Shown: positions 50,615 through 60,224, numbered from the stretch's first letter. The stretch is 64,000 nucleotides of DNA from JBFYTX01 sp963739515 (GCA_963739515.1 CAVUAO010000003.1:310001-374000), one strand, 5' to 3'. Notes: generated from the sequence alone by a model not told the origin. Numbers and translations: made by a program.

Positions 50615-52823
50615 ATGTCTAAGATAATCGCGTCGGCAGCCATTAATGGCGCCCATAAAATCGTCGCAAGCGCGGAACAAAAGTGGCTCGAGGCGATGGA
50701 GCGGTGGGGGGCCAACGAACCAGTGGGCTTCCCCAACACCGCCTACTATCTGCCCATTATCTACGGTATCTCCGGCATGAAGGTGTCCAAACTCGGTGAC
50801 ATGGAAGCCGTCCTGAAGAAATGCCGGGCTTTATTACCGCCTCCCGTTAAAGCCGTGCACCACCTGCCCTACCTGGGGCCGACGCTCGACGCGGGCATGA
50901 TTACCTTCTGGGCGGAGGAAATCATCGAGGCGATAAGGTATTTAGAAAATCCCAACTTTTACCTTCGCGGGGAGGACGTCACCGAGAGCAACATCTGGCT
51001 CGGGGCGGCCGACGACATTATCATGAGGAAGCGTGGCGTGGAGTTCGTCGATGGGACAGCTCCCGGCTTTGCCGCGATACTGGGCGCGGCGCCCACGCCC
51101 GAGATAGCCAAAAACATTGCCGAAGAATTACAGAAAAAGAACCTCTACGTCTTCATGGCTGGCGAGCATAAAGGCGAGCGTTTCGCCGAGCAGCTGGTCA
51201 AAGCGGGCGTCCAGATTGGCTGGGGCACCCGGCTGGTCTCTTTCGGGCCGGACGTCACGCGCCACGGTCTTCGCCATCGGCTTCGCGACCCGCGCGGCGA
51301 TATCCTTCGGCGGCATCGAGCCGGGGGACTATCGTAAAATTCTGATTTACAACAAAGACCGCGTCTTCGCCTTCGCCATGACCATGGGCGACGTCACCGA
51401 CGAGTGGTATGCCAACGGTGCCGGGGCCATCAACTGGGGCTTCCCTATCATCGCCGATACTCCTATACCGCAGATACTGCCCACCGGCATCACCACCTAC
51501 GAGCACGTCGTCTCCAACGTGCCGCACAGCGAAATCGTTAATAAAGCGGTCGAGGTGAGGGGACTTAAGGTAACCGTGGCCGAGATACCGATACCGGTCG
51601 CTTTCGGGCCGGCCTTCGAGGGCGAAAGGGTCCGCGGCGACGATATTTATCTGGAAGCCGGCGGCGGCCGCACGCACATGGTGGAATGGGTCACCAGCAA
51701 GCGCATGGAGGAGGTCGAGGACGGCAAGGTGGAAGTCATCGGGCCCGACCTCGATGATATCAAAGTCGGTTCCCGGTTGCCCCTGGCCATCGCCGTCGAG
51801 GTCGCCGGCCGCGAAATGCAGGACGACTATGAGCCCATCCTGGAGCGGCAAATCCATCACCTCATCAACTACGCCCAGGGGCTGATGCATATCGGGCAAA
51901 GAGACATCGCCTGGCTGCGCATCAGCAAGCAGGCTGTCGAAAAAGGCTTTAGATTAAAGCACATCGGCGTGATACTGCATGCCAAGCTCCACCAGGACTT
52001 CGGCCGGATTTTCGATAAGCTGCAGGTCAAGATTTATACGAAAGAAGAAGACGTCACCAGAATTATTGAAAAAGCGCGCGCCGTCTATAAAATCAGGGAC
52101 GCGCGTATCGAAGGCATGACCGATGAGTCCGTGGACATCTATTACTCCTGCACATTGTGTCAATCATTCGCGCCCAGCCATGTCTGCGTTATTTCCCCGG
52201 AAAGGACGGGACTCTGCGGCTCATACAACTGGATGGACTGCAAGGCCGCCTTTGAAATCAACCCCACCGGACCCAACCAGCCGGTCGTTAAAGGCGAGGT
52301 GATTAATCAGAAACTCGGGCAATGGAAGGGCGTCAACGAGTTCTTGGTCAAAGCCTCGCGCGGCAAGATCGACCATTATAACTTTTATAGCATCGTTAAT
52401 GACCCGCCGACCACCTGCGGGTGCTGCGAGGCCATCGCGGCCGTCCTGCCGCTGTGCAACGGGGTGATGACGGTCAACCGCGATTATACCGGCGAGACGC
52501 CCTGCGGCATGAAGTTCACCACGCTGGCGGGGACCATCGGCGGGGGCTTGAGCACCCCGGGCTTTGTGGGGCACGGCAAATATAACACTACCCAGCGTAA
52601 ATTCCTCTCCGCCGAGGGCGGGATATTAAGAATGGTCTGGATACCCAAAAGCCTCAAGGAGGAAATCGGCGAGCGTATCAAGGCCAGGGGTAAAGAGCTC
52701 GGCGTGCCCGATTTACTTGATAAAATCGCCGACGAAACCATCGGCGTTACCGAGGAAACGATTCTCCCCTTTCTTCAGGAGAAAGGCCATCCGGCTCTGG
52801 GATTGGACCCGATATTAGGCTAA
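50615..52823 (+). CDS. acsB: Acetyl-CoA synthase AcsB (CODH/ACS alpha), frameshifted near 51258
   Basis: Joins CO, the methyl group and CoA at the Ni-Ni-4Fe-4S A-cluster. About 735 residues when repaired, the full bacterial type with the N-terminal CODH-binding domain. A-cluster cysteines lie in 'CTLCQSFAPSHVC' and 'GLCGSYNWMDCK' (about 511-535) and in the Cys-Gly-Cys of 'TTCGCCEAIAAVLPLC' (about 601). The frame is lost near 51258: 'LVSFGPDVT' should continue 'ATVFAIGFATRAAISFGG', so one extra base lies in GTCACGCGCCACGG. As written the pieces are 50615-51337 and an overlapping frame to 52823. Confidence 0.94.
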
Positions 52824-52868
52824 TATGGGAGAGTTCTGAGAGGGGCGAAGCCCCTCTCGTAAATCCCC

Positions 52869-52895
52869 TCCCTCTCCCCTTGCCAAGGGGAGAGG
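52869..52895. repeat. Perfect 12-bp hairpin between acsB and acsC
   Basis: CCCTCTCCCCTT-GCC-AAGGGGAGAGGG, flanked by further partly pairing CCCCTC/GAGGGG. No T-run, so not a standard terminator. Its centre resembles the element at 44607-44636. It may adjust the acsB:acsC transcript ratio or be a dispersed repeat. Confidence 0.65.
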
Positions 52896-52948
52896 GACAT
52901 AAGGGTGAGGGGTTATAAAATAAAATCTCCGCAAAAGGAGAAACTGAC

Positions 52949-54295
52949 ATGGCTTTGACCGGAATAGAGATATTCAAACTCCTGCCCAAGACCAACTGCG
53001 GCCAGTGCGGCGTGCCCACCTGCCTGGCTTTCGCCATGAGCCTGGCGGCCGGCAAAGCCGACCTTTCCAAGTGCCCCCAGATCTCCGAGGAAGCTAAGGC
53101 TAAACTGTCCGAGGCGGCGGCGCCGCCCATCCTACCGGTAACCATTGGTGTAGGTGAAAAAGCCCTGAAAATCGGCGGGGAGACGGTCATGTTCCGCCAC
53201 GAAAAGCGCTTCGAGAACCCGCCGGGGATAGCTATCCTTATCTCCGATAAGATGAGTGACGCGGAAGTGGACGCTCGACTCAAAAAGGTCAAGGACCTCA
53301 CCTACGAAAGGGTGGGTTTGACGTTAAGCGCCAGCCTGGTCGCCCTAAAAGCCGAGAGCGGTGACGCCGCCAAATTCGCGGCGCTGGCAGGGAAAGCTAA
53401 AGCTAATAGCGATGCCAATATAATTTTAATGAGCGAGAAAACAGATGTTTTAACCGCCGGACTTAAAGCCTGCGCCGATAAAAAACCGCTGCTTTACGCC
53501 GCCACTAAAGATAACGTCGACGCTGTGGCGACGCTGGCTAAAGAGAACGGCTGCCCGGTGGCGGTCAAAGCCGCCGGACTTGATGAGCTGGCCACACTGA
53601 CGCAAAAACTAATCACCGCCGGTATTAAAAATATCGTTATCGACTCGGGCTCCAGAAGCGTGGCAACGGCTTTCCAGGACCAGGTCGTTATCCGCAGCGC
53701 CGCCCTCAATAAAAAATTCCGCCCGCTCGGCTACCCCACCATCGTTTTTCCCGGTGAAATGACGGACAATCCCATGAAAGAGGCGATGCTCGCTGTGATG
53801 TTCGTGGCCAAGTACGGCGGCATCATCGTCCTTTCGGATTTCCATGGGGAAAGCCTCTTTCCACTGCTCGTGGCGCGCCTTAATATCTATACCGACCCGC
53901 AGCGGCCGCTCGCTACCAAGCAGGGCATCTACGAAATCAATAGTCCCAACGAGAACTCGCCGCTGATGGTCACCTCCAACTTCTCACTGACCTACTTCAT
54001 TGTCTCCGGCGAGATAGAGAACAGCAAAGTGCCCGGCTGGCTTTACGTCAAAGACACCGAGGGGCTTTCGGTCATGACATCCTGGGCGGCGGGGAAATTC
54101 TCGGCGGATATCATCGGGCCGGCAATTTTAAAGAGCGGCATCACCGATAAAATCAAGCACCGCAAGCTTATCATCCCCGGGTACGTGGCGGCGGAGAGCG
54201 GCGGTCTGGAAGAAGAAATGCCCGGCTGGGAAATTATCGTCGGCCCCAGGGACGCGGCCAACCTCCCAGCCTTCCTCAAGACCTGGAAACCTTAA
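52949..54295 (+). CDS. acsC: CODH/ACS corrinoid iron-sulfur protein large subunit AcsC (gamma)
   Basis: 448 residues. The N-terminal 4Fe-4S domain has its four cysteines in 'NCGQCGVPTCLAFAM' and 'SKCPQ' (about 18-50), which reduces Co(II) to Co(I). A TIM barrel follows, then the C-terminal corrinoid-binding domain ('MTSWAAGKFSADIIG', 'RKLIIPGYVAAESGGLEEE'). Works with AcsD and AcsE. The gap before it holds a hairpin; GGAG precedes ATG 52949. The corrinoid it needs can come from the B12 cluster at 12.5-22.3 kb. Confidence 0.96.
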   Translation: MALTGIEIFKLLPKTNCGQCGVPTCLAFAMSLAAGKADLSKCPQISEEAKAKLSEAAAPPILPVTIGVGEKALKIGGETVMFRHEKRFENPPGIAILISDKMSDAEVDARLKKVKDLTYERVGLTLSASLVALKAESGDAAKFAALAGKAKANSDANIILMSEKTDVLTAGLKACADKKPLLYAATKDNVDAVATLAKENGCPVAVKAAGLDELATLTQKLITAGIKNIVIDSGSRSVATAFQDQVVIRSAALNKKFRPLGYPTIVFPGEMTDNPMKEAMLAVMFVAKYGGIIVLSDFHGESLFPLLVARLNIYTDPQRPLATKQGIYEINSPNENSPLMVTSNFSLTYFIVSGEIENSKVPGWLYVKDTEGLSVMTSWAAGKFSADIIGPAILKSGITDKIKHRKLIIPGYVAAESGGLEEEMPGWEIIVGPRDAANLPAFLKTWKP

Positions 54296-54304
54296 GGAGT
54301 CAGG

Positions 54305-55183
54305 ATGATTCTCATCGGGGAAAACCTTAACGTCATTTCCCAGACCCTCGGGCCGGCTCTAAAAGACAGGAATGCCGCGCCGGTACAGGCAATGGCCAGG
54401 GCGGAGACCGAAGCCGGCATCGACCTTATCGACCTTAATATCGGCCCGGCCCGCAAGGGCGGCGATGAGCTCATGGCGTGGGTGGTCAATACGGTGCAGT
54501 CGGTCACTGACAAAATGCTTTCGTTGGACACCACCAACCAGGACGCCATGGAAGCCGGACTTAAAGCGCGTCATGGCAGGGTGCTGATGAATTCGGTATC
54601 GCTCCAGTCGAGCCGCATCGACCGGGGGCTGGAAATGGCGAATAAATATAACGCCGACCTCATCGGGCTGCTGTGGAGCAACGAAGGCATGCCCCGCGAC
54701 GCCAACGAAAGGGCGATGCACACGGTCAACTTCGTCTATAAAGCCAACGCGGCGGGCATCCCCAACGAAAGGATCTGGATCGACCCCATCGCCAGCCCGG
54801 TAGCGGTGGAAATCAACCAGGTCAAAGCCTGCGTGGAGTTCATGGCGATGCTGGGGGAAATCGCCCCCGGGTGCAAGTCCACGGTGGGGCTTTCCAACGT
54901 CTCCAACGGCGCCCCCGCCGAACTCCGGCACTGGCTCAACCGCACCTACATGATTATGCTGGCGCGTTACAGGCTTTATTCCGCGATAGTGGACGCCTTC
55001 GATAAAGACCTGATGGCAATAGCCCGAGGACAGCGACCCGACATTCTAAATCTGGTGCATCGAGTAATGGACGGCGACAAGCCGGATACAGCCTCGCTGC
55101 CTAAAGAGATGGCCAATTACGTTAAAACCACCAGAGTGCTCATGGGAGAATCGCTTTACTCGCACTCATGGCTGGAAGTGTAA
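54305..55183 (+). CDS. acsE: Methyl-THF:corrinoid iron-sulfur protein methyltransferase AcsE
   Basis: 292 residues, pterin-binding TIM barrel. 'MILIGENLNVISQTLG' at the start, 'IDLIDLNIGPARKGGDELMA' as the pterin-binding segment, 'NSVSLQSSRIDRGLEMA' and 'STVGLSNVSNGAP' are typical. It moves the methyl group from methyl-THF to Co(I) of AcsCD. The start is 9 bp after acsC with AAGGAG. Confidence 0.95.
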   Translation: MILIGENLNVISQTLGPALKDRNAAPVQAMARAETEAGIDLIDLNIGPARKGGDELMAWVVNTVQSVTDKMLSLDTTNQDAMEAGLKARHGRVLMNSVSLQSSRIDRGLEMANKYNADLIGLLWSNEGMPRDANERAMHTVNFVYKANAAGIPNERIWIDPIASPVAVEINQVKACVEFMAMLGEIAPGCKSTVGLSNVSNGAPAELRHWLNRTYMIMLARYRLYSAIVDAFDKDLMAIARGQRPDILNLVHRVMDGDKPDTASLPKEMANYVKTTRVLMGESLYSHSWLEV

Positions 55184-55281
55184 ATTAAACCATTCTTCTG
55201 CACCAACGATAAAAAATTACCTCACCCTCTTTATCCCCGTCAAATGACATCGAAGCGAAAATAAAGTAAAATAAATGTAAA

Positions 55282-55983
55282 ATGACCGCCAAACGCATCG
55301 TCGTGCCGGAGCCCGGCGTCAGGGAACTCGCCCACCAGCTGGCTTATAAAATCGCCCGGGAGCGGCTGGCGGAAATAAAAGACATAGCGCTCCAGTGCCA
55401 TAAAAGCGGCGCCCGCTACATCCAGAATGAAAATACGATCAATATAGACTATTTGAATCGCGCTTACCGCATAAGTCTGCCTGAAGGCGAAATATCCCTC
55501 GTCGATAGCTCCGAAGTCGTCCCGGTGCGGGATAAAATCCTGATATTACATTACTTCACCCGCGCCAGGGGCACGCCCCTTTCCGGCAGGCTCATCACCT
55601 ATAAAGAGCTTCAGGAAGGCATCAACTACTATCCTACCTTCTTCAAAAGGGCAATCGAGCCGATTATCAGTAATTTTAAAGACCGGCCGGAAAAATTGCC
55701 GGAGACAGCGAAAATAATAGGCGGACGCAAATCCGATTACGGTGATATCGCCGTCACCGTTGACGCTTTCCCCTGCGTGCCTCTCACCATCGTCCTGTGG
55801 CGCGGCGATAAAGAATTCCCCCCGGACGGCAACATCATGTTCGATAGCACGGTCGGGGACTACCTCCCCACCGAGGACATTACCATACTCTGCGAGATTA
55901 TAGCCTGGAAGCTCGTGAGACTTGCCCGCCAGAGTCTTGACGCCGGCGGGATGCTGAAGACCGGAGGTGATACCCCTGGCTAA
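55282..55983 (+). CDS. DUF3786 protein
   Basis: 233 residues matching the DUF3786 family, known mainly from anaerobes. The closing part 'WRGDKEFPPDGNIMFDSTVG' and 'DYLPTEDITILCEIIAWKLV' is the family signature. No catalytic motif is clear. It often occurs near corrinoid or acetyl-CoA pathway genes, and here follows acsE by 98 bp, so a role in corrinoid protein function is possible (inference). Its end overlaps the start region of the NuoE-like gene. Confidence 0.82.
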   Translation: MTAKRIVVPEPGVRELAHQLAYKIARERLAEIKDIALQCHKSGARYIQNENTINIDYLNRAYRISLPEGEISLVDSSEVVPVRDKILILHYFTRARGTPLSGRLITYKELQEGINYYPTFFKRAIEPIISNFKDRPEKLPETAKIIGGRKSDYGDIAVTVDAFPCVPLTIVLWRGDKEFPPDGNIMFDSTVGDYLPTEDITILCEIIAWKLVRLARQSLDAGGMLKTGGDTPG

Positions 55984-56464
55984 AGACACCTTAACCAAGA
56001 CAGATATCCGGGAGAAACTGAAAAAGATATTAGCTAACTACAGGGGCGAGCGGGAAGACCTTATACCGATTTTACAGAACACTCAGGAGGCGTTCCGGTA
56101 CCTGCCGGAGGCCGCCATGAGAGAAATCGCCCGGTTCTTAAATACCACGGAAAATACCGTCTACGGCGTCGCCACCTTTTATGCCCAGTTCAAGCTCAAA
56201 CCCCTCGGAGAAAAGCTAATTAGGGTCTGCCGCGGCACCGCCTGCCACGTGCGCGGGTCGGTGAAGGTGCTGGCCGAAATGGAAAAGCGACTGGGCATCA
56301 AGGCCGGCGAGACCACCCCCGATATGAAATACACCCTGGAGACGGTAGCCTGCATCGGCGCCTGCGCCCTGGCGCCCACGATGACGATAGACGGCGAGAC
56401 TTACGGCAAGATGACGACCAAGAAGGTCGCGGAGGTTTTAGGTGACAGCAAAAAACCCAGCTAA
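55976..56464 (+). CDS. NuoE-like 2Fe-2S subunit (HydC/NADH dehydrogenase 24-kDa family)
   Basis: About 162 residues of the thioredoxin-like 2Fe-2S family. Cluster cysteines lie in 'RVCRGTACHVRGS' and 'ETVACIGACALAP'. 'NTENTVYGVATFYAQFKLKP'-type sequence near residue 65 is family-typical. GGAGG (55963-55967) lies 8 bases before CTG 55976, which gives a natural 'AKDTLTKTDI' N-terminus; GTG 55967 overlaps that site. It passes electrons to or from the NuoF-like partner, whose start lies within its 3' end. Confidence 0.88.
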   Translation: MAKDTLTKTDIREKLKKILANYRGEREDLIPILQNTQEAFRYLPEAAMREIARFLNTTENTVYGVATFYAQFKLKPLGEKLIRVCRGTACHVRGSVKVLAEMEKRLGIKAGETTPDMKYTLETVACIGACALAPTMTIDGETYGKMTTKKVAEVLGDSKKPS

Positions 56465-58322
56465 CGGCAACCAGCGCACGATATTCGTCTGCCAGAGTAC
56501 CGGCTGCGCTTCGAGCAAATCCATCGAAATTACCGAAGCCCTGCAAAAAACCATCGCGGAGCTCGGATTGAAAGGCGTAAACGTCGATTTCACCGGCTGT
56601 CATGGCTTCTGCGAGCAGGGGCCGGTAGCCGTCGTCGAGCCGGAAGGCGTTTTCTATACCCACGTCGCCGTCGCTGATGTACCAGAAATTGTCACATCGC
56701 ATCTCCGCGATGGCAAGCCCGTCGAGCGCCTTTTCTATAAAGACCCGGTCAGCGGGCAGGCTAATCCCTACCATAAAGACATCAAGTTTTACAGCATGCA
56801 GCAGCGCATCATCCTGCGTAATATCGGGCGCATCAATCCGGAAAGAATCGGGGACTATATCGCCGTCGGCGGCTTTAAATCTCTGGAAAAAGTTTTAAAA
56901 GAGATGACGCCGGAGCAGGTCATCGACGTTATCAAGAGGTCGGGGCTGAGGGGAAGAGGCGGCGCCGGCTTTTCCACGGGCCAGAAATGGGAGTTCTGCC
57001 ATAGCTCCAAAGCCGACCAGAAGTACATGATATGCAACGCTGACGAAGGCGACCCCGGGGCTTTCATGGACCGCAGCACGATGGAGGGCGACCCGAATAC
57101 CGTCATCGAGGGGATGACCATCGCCGCCTATGCCATCGGGGCCACCGAGGGCTACGTCTATATCCGGGCGGAATACCCGCTGGCGGTAAAACGCGTCCGC
57201 CTGGCGTTAAAGCAGTGCGAGGAAAAAGGCTTCCTCGGCGATAATCTGTTCGGCACCAGTTTCAGCTTCCACGTCCACGTTAAGGAAGGGGCGGGCGCTT
57301 TCGTCTGCGGGGAAGAGACGGCGCTGATGGAATCCATCATGGGCAAACGGGGTTTCCCCCGCTCCCGTCCTCCCTACCCGGCCGTATCGGGATTATGGGG
57401 CAAACCGAGCAATATCAATAACGTTAAAACCCTGGCGTCGGTGCCGGTCATTATCGAACGTGGGGCGGAGTGGTATGCGGGCACCGGCACGGAAAAAAGC
57501 AAAGGCACCTGCGTCTTTGCCCTGACCGGGAAAATCGCCAACAGCGGGCTCATCGAAGTGCCCATGGGCATTAAATTGCGCAAAATCATCTACGAAATCG
57601 GCGGGGGGATAGCGGGCGGCAAGAAATTCAAAGCCGTCCAGACGGGTGGGCCCTCCGGCGGCTGCCTGCCGGAAGCCTCTTTAGACAAATCGGTCGACTA
57701 CGAGTCTTTAGCCGAGGCCGGCTCGATGATGGGGTCGGGCGGCATGGTCGTCATGGACGAGGACACCTGCATGGTGGACGTCGCCCGCTATTTCCTCTCG
57801 TTTACTCAGGCGGAGTCGTGCGGTAAGTGCGTGCCGTGTCGCGTTGGCACGAAGCAGATGCTAGACGTGCTGGAAAGAATCTGCGCCGGCGGCGGTCGGC
57901 CGGAAGACACGGCTTTCCTTCAGAAGCTCAGCATGCAGATTAAAATCGGCTCCCTCTGCGCGCTGGGGCAGACCGCCCCAAATCCCGTCCTCACCACGCT
58001 GCACTATTTCAAAGACGAATATGACGCCCATATCCTGGAGAAGCGCTGCCCGGCCATGGTCTGCCAGGCTTTAGTACGCTATTACATCCTGCCGGACAAG
58101 TGCATGGCTTGCGGCATCTGTTTACGCGCCTGCCCGGCGGAAGCCATTAAAGGAGAAAAGCGCATGGTGCACGTCATCGACCAGGATAAGTGCGTCAAGT
58201 GCGGCACCTGCCAGGAAGTCTGCCCGGAGCGGTTCAGCGCCATAACCAAAGTGTCCGGGAAAGAGCTGGACGTGCCGAAAGAGCCGACACCGGTGAGGGA
58301 AAGACCGAAGGCGACGGCTTAG
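56442..58322 (+). CDS. NuoF-like NAD(P)H-binding flavoprotein subunit with ferredoxin tail (HydB type)
   Basis: 626 residues. N-terminal thioredoxin-like 2Fe-2S domain ('CQSTGCASSKS' and 'TGCHGFCEQGP'); NADH/FMN domain with 'GLRGRGGAGFSTGQKWEF' near 165 and 'ADEGDPGAFMDRSTMEGDP'; 4Fe-4S site 'ESCGKCVPCRVGTKQML' near 459; C-terminal two-cluster ferredoxin ('CMACGICLRACP', 'CVKCGTCQEVCP'). This is the HydB form seen in electron-bifurcating hydrogenases and formate dehydrogenases. No catalytic hydrogenase or formate dehydrogenase subunit lies beside it, so its partner is outside the window or is an acetyl-CoA pathway enzyme. Confidence 0.93.
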   Translation: MTAKNPANGNQRTIFVCQSTGCASSKSIEITEALQKTIAELGLKGVNVDFTGCHGFCEQGPVAVVEPEGVFYTHVAVADVPEIVTSHLRDGKPVERLFYKDPVSGQANPYHKDIKFYSMQQRIILRNIGRINPERIGDYIAVGGFKSLEKVLKEMTPEQVIDVIKRSGLRGRGGAGFSTGQKWEFCHSSKADQKYMICNADEGDPGAFMDRSTMEGDPNTVIEGMTIAAYAIGATEGYVYIRAEYPLAVKRVRLALKQCEEKGFLGDNLFGTSFSFHVHVKEGAGAFVCGEETALMESIMGKRGFPRSRPPYPAVSGLWGKPSNINNVKTLASVPVIIERGAEWYAGTGTEKSKGTCVFALTGKIANSGLIEVPMGIKLRKIIYEIGGGIAGGKKFKAVQTGGPSGGCLPEASLDKSVDYESLAEAGSMMGSGGMVVMDEDTCMVDVARYFLSFTQAESCGKCVPCRVGTKQMLDVLERICAGGGRPEDTAFLQKLSMQIKIGSLCALGQTAPNPVLTTLHYFKDEYDAHILEKRCPAMVCQALVRYYILPDKCMACGICLRACPAEAIKGEKRMVHVIDQDKCVKCGTCQEVCPERFSAITKVSGKELDVPKEPTPVRERPKATA

Positions 58323-58341
58323 AATATCCCGTGAGGTTGAT

Positions 58342-58842
58342 ATGAGCCAAGAAAATTTAATCGCCGCTTGCGGACTCTATTGCGGAGCCTGCGAAATGTA
58401 CCGCGCGGTTCATGATAACAATAAAGCAAAACAGCAGGCGTTAATACAGGCGTTTAACGCCAGAGGCGGCAAGTTTACTTTAGCCGACCTTGAATGCGAT
58501 GGCTGTCTGGGAGGGGGACGGCTATCGCCGTGGTGCCGGCAATGTAACATCAAATTATGTACAAAGCACCAGCCGGGGGAAACTATATGTTCTTCTGATT
58601 GCTACGATTTTCCGTGCTCGGCTCTTACCGAGTTTGCGAAATCTATGCCCCATCACGCCGAGGTTCTAGATAATCTCCGCCGTCTTGAAAAGGTCGGTAT
58701 TAAGAAACATGCTGAGCAGGAAGAAAAACGCTGGCTCTGTCCTCAATGCAAAACGCCGATGTCCTGGTATTACAGGAAATGCCCTAAGTGCGGAGCGGAA
58801 CGTTCTAAAAAACTGTATAAAGTCCCGGATAATATGTTTTAG
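58342..58842 (+). CDS. DUF3795 cysteine-rich protein
   Basis: 166 residues. 'AACGLYCGACEMYRA' at the start and 'CDGCLGGGRLSPWCRQC' match DUF3795, a probable metal-binding family of anaerobes. A C-terminal zinc-ribbon-like unit 'CPQCKTPMSWYYRKCPKCGA' is added. Sixteen cysteines in all, by rough count. Function unknown. It starts 20 bp after the NuoF-like gene and ends 4 bp before the convergent reductase gene. Confidence 0.82.
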   Translation: MSQENLIAACGLYCGACEMYRAVHDNNKAKQQALIQAFNARGGKFTLADLECDGCLGGGRLSPWCRQCNIKLCTKHQPGETICSSDCYDFPCSALTEFAKSMPHHAEVLDNLRRLEKVGIKKHAEQEEKRWLCPQCKTPMSWYYRKCPKCGAERSKKLYKVPDNMF

Positions 58843-58845
58843 TCC

Positions 58846-59763
58846 CTATCCCTCCTCCTGCAATAACCTCTGCGCACTAATCCCCGCTATCGCCCCGTCC
58901 CTTACGGCAGTGACTACCTGCCGTGGCGAGCCGCTGCGGATGTCCCCGGCGGCTAAAACGTAAGCCACTTCCGATTCCATTCTCCCGTTAACGATTACCT
59001 GTCCGCTCTCATCCAGCGGCACCATACCCTCAAGATAACCGGTGTTCGGCTCGGTACCGATGTGCACCAGGACGCCGTCCACTTTTAAAATCTCCTTTTT
59101 ATTACCGTAGACCATCTCGATAGCTTCCACCTCGTCTTTGCCCTTTATCGCTTCGACTTTGTAGCCGCAGCGGACCTCCACGTTGGGTAAAGCGGTAAGC
59201 CTGTCGCGTAAGACGGCGGTCGCGCTCAGGGCCGGCATCGCCTCGATGAGGACTACTTTGAAGGCGATTTTCGCCATATAGAGGGCTTCCGTAACGCCGG
59301 CGTCGCCGCCGCCGCAGACCGCCACCGATTTACCGGCATAATGGCCGCCGTCGCACAAGGCGCACTCGAAGACGCCCTTCCCGGCCAGCTCCGCCTCGCC
59401 GCGGACGCCCAACTTTTTATTCTTCGAGCCCCCCGCCACGATAATAACGCCGGTGGTAAATCCCTGCCCGCCGGAGCAGGCTACGTAGCGCGTGCCGGAA
59501 AAAAGCTCGATGCCGGTGACCTCGGTGTTTTCTACCTGGAGGCCGTATTTCATAGCCTGTGCCACCATCGGCGCCGCCAGCTGCGCGCCGGCAATGCCGT
59601 CGGTAAAGCCGGGGTAGTTCTCAATCAACGCGATGTTTCTGATATAACCGCCGGCGGTATCTTTATCGATTAGCAGTGTCCGGCGTTTGGCGCGGCCTAA
59701 ATAAAGCCCGGCCGTTAGCCCCGCCGGTCCCCCGCCGATAATGACGCAATCCCAATCGAACAT
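58846..59763 (-). CDS. trxB: Thioredoxin reductase-like FAD-dependent oxidoreductase
   Basis: 305 residues from ATG 59763. FAD-binding 'CVIIGGGPAGLTAGLYL' at the start, redox pair Cys134/Cys137 in 'FECALCDGGHYAGKSVAVCG' with the NAD(P)H motif beyond it, and 'YVLAAGDIRSGSPRQVVTAV' at the C-terminus. The redox motif CALC differs from the usual CATC. It could reduce thioredoxin or another thiol protein. It has its own minus-strand promoter, divergent from the cupin gene. Confidence 0.88.
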   Translation of the reverse strand: MFDWDCVIIGGGPAGLTAGLYLGRAKRRTLLIDKDTAGGYIRNIALIENYPGFTDGIAGAQLAAPMVAQAMKYGLQVENTEVTGIELFSGTRYVACSGGQGFTTGVIIVAGGSKNKKLGVRGEAELAGKGVFECALCDGGHYAGKSVAVCGGGDAGVTEALYMAKIAFKVVLIEAMPALSATAVLRDRLTALPNVEVRCGYKVEAIKGKDEVEAIEMVYGNKKEILKVDGVLVHIGTEPNTGYLEGMVPLDESGQVIVNGRMESEVAYVLAAGDIRSGSPRQVVTAVRDGAIAGISAQRLLQEEG

Positions 59764-59769
59764 GATAAC

Positions 59770-59798
59770 AGGATAACAGACAGGTAAATACCGGTCAA
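59770..59798 (-). promoter_or_regulatory. Promoter of the thioredoxin reductase-like gene
   Basis: On the minus strand: TTGACC (59798-59793), 17-bp spacer, TATCCT (59775-59770), just before ATG 59763, implying an almost leaderless transcript. Confidence 0.5.
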
Positions 59799-59802
59799 TT
59801 TC

Positions 59803-59831
59803 TTGACAATAATTACACTCTTGACGATAAT
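59803..59831 (+). promoter_or_regulatory. Promoter of the cupin/TPP-enzyme operon
   Basis: Perfect TTGACA (59803-59808), 17-bp spacer, GATAAT (59826-59831), 33 bp before the cupin ATG with GAGGAG in between. Confidence 0.65.
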
Positions 59832-59864
59832 TGGCTGTAAACAATTTTCTGCGAGGAGAAAACC

Positions 59865-60224
59865 ATGAAAGTACAGAACTACCGGCAGGTCAATGCACTC
59901 AAAGCGGCGCCGGGGGTGACCATGCGCGTGGTGGCCGGCCCGGCGGAAAAAGCCCCGACCTTCGTCATGCGCGTCTTTGAGATTCAGTCCGGCTCGTCAA
60001 CGCCGTTGCACTCCCACCCCTGGGAGCACGAGGTCTTCGTACTCGCGGGTAAGGGCATATTGAGGAGCGAGGGCCGGGAAACGCCGCTCATGGAGGGCGA
60101 CGTTATCGTCGTCTTGCCCAACGAACAGCACAGCTTCCTGGGCATCGGCCGGGATACGTTCCGCCTCATCTGCGTGGTGCCGCTGGTAAACGGTAAAATG
60201 CCGGGTTCGCCGGCCACGGATTAA
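59865..60224 (+). CDS. Single-domain cupin protein
   Basis: 119 residues. Cupin motif 1 'STPLHSHPWEHEVFVLAGKG' holds two His, one Glu; motif 2 'DVIVVLPNEQHSFLGIG' holds the last His. The metal site is complete. Function unknown; it lies 19 bp before a TPP-dependent enzyme and may bind or sense the same small acid. Confidence 0.82.
   Translation: MKVQNYRQVNALKAAPGVTMRVVAGPAEKAPTFVMRVFEIQSGSSTPLHSHPWEHEVFVLAGKGILRSEGRETPLMEGDVIVVLPNEQHSFLGIGRDTFRLICVVPLVNGKMPGSPATD

Noticed and set aside
52869..52895. Terminator between acsB and acsC
   Set aside because: The hairpin is perfect but no T-run follows and acsC continues the same pathway, so it is listed as a repeat or processing hairpin.
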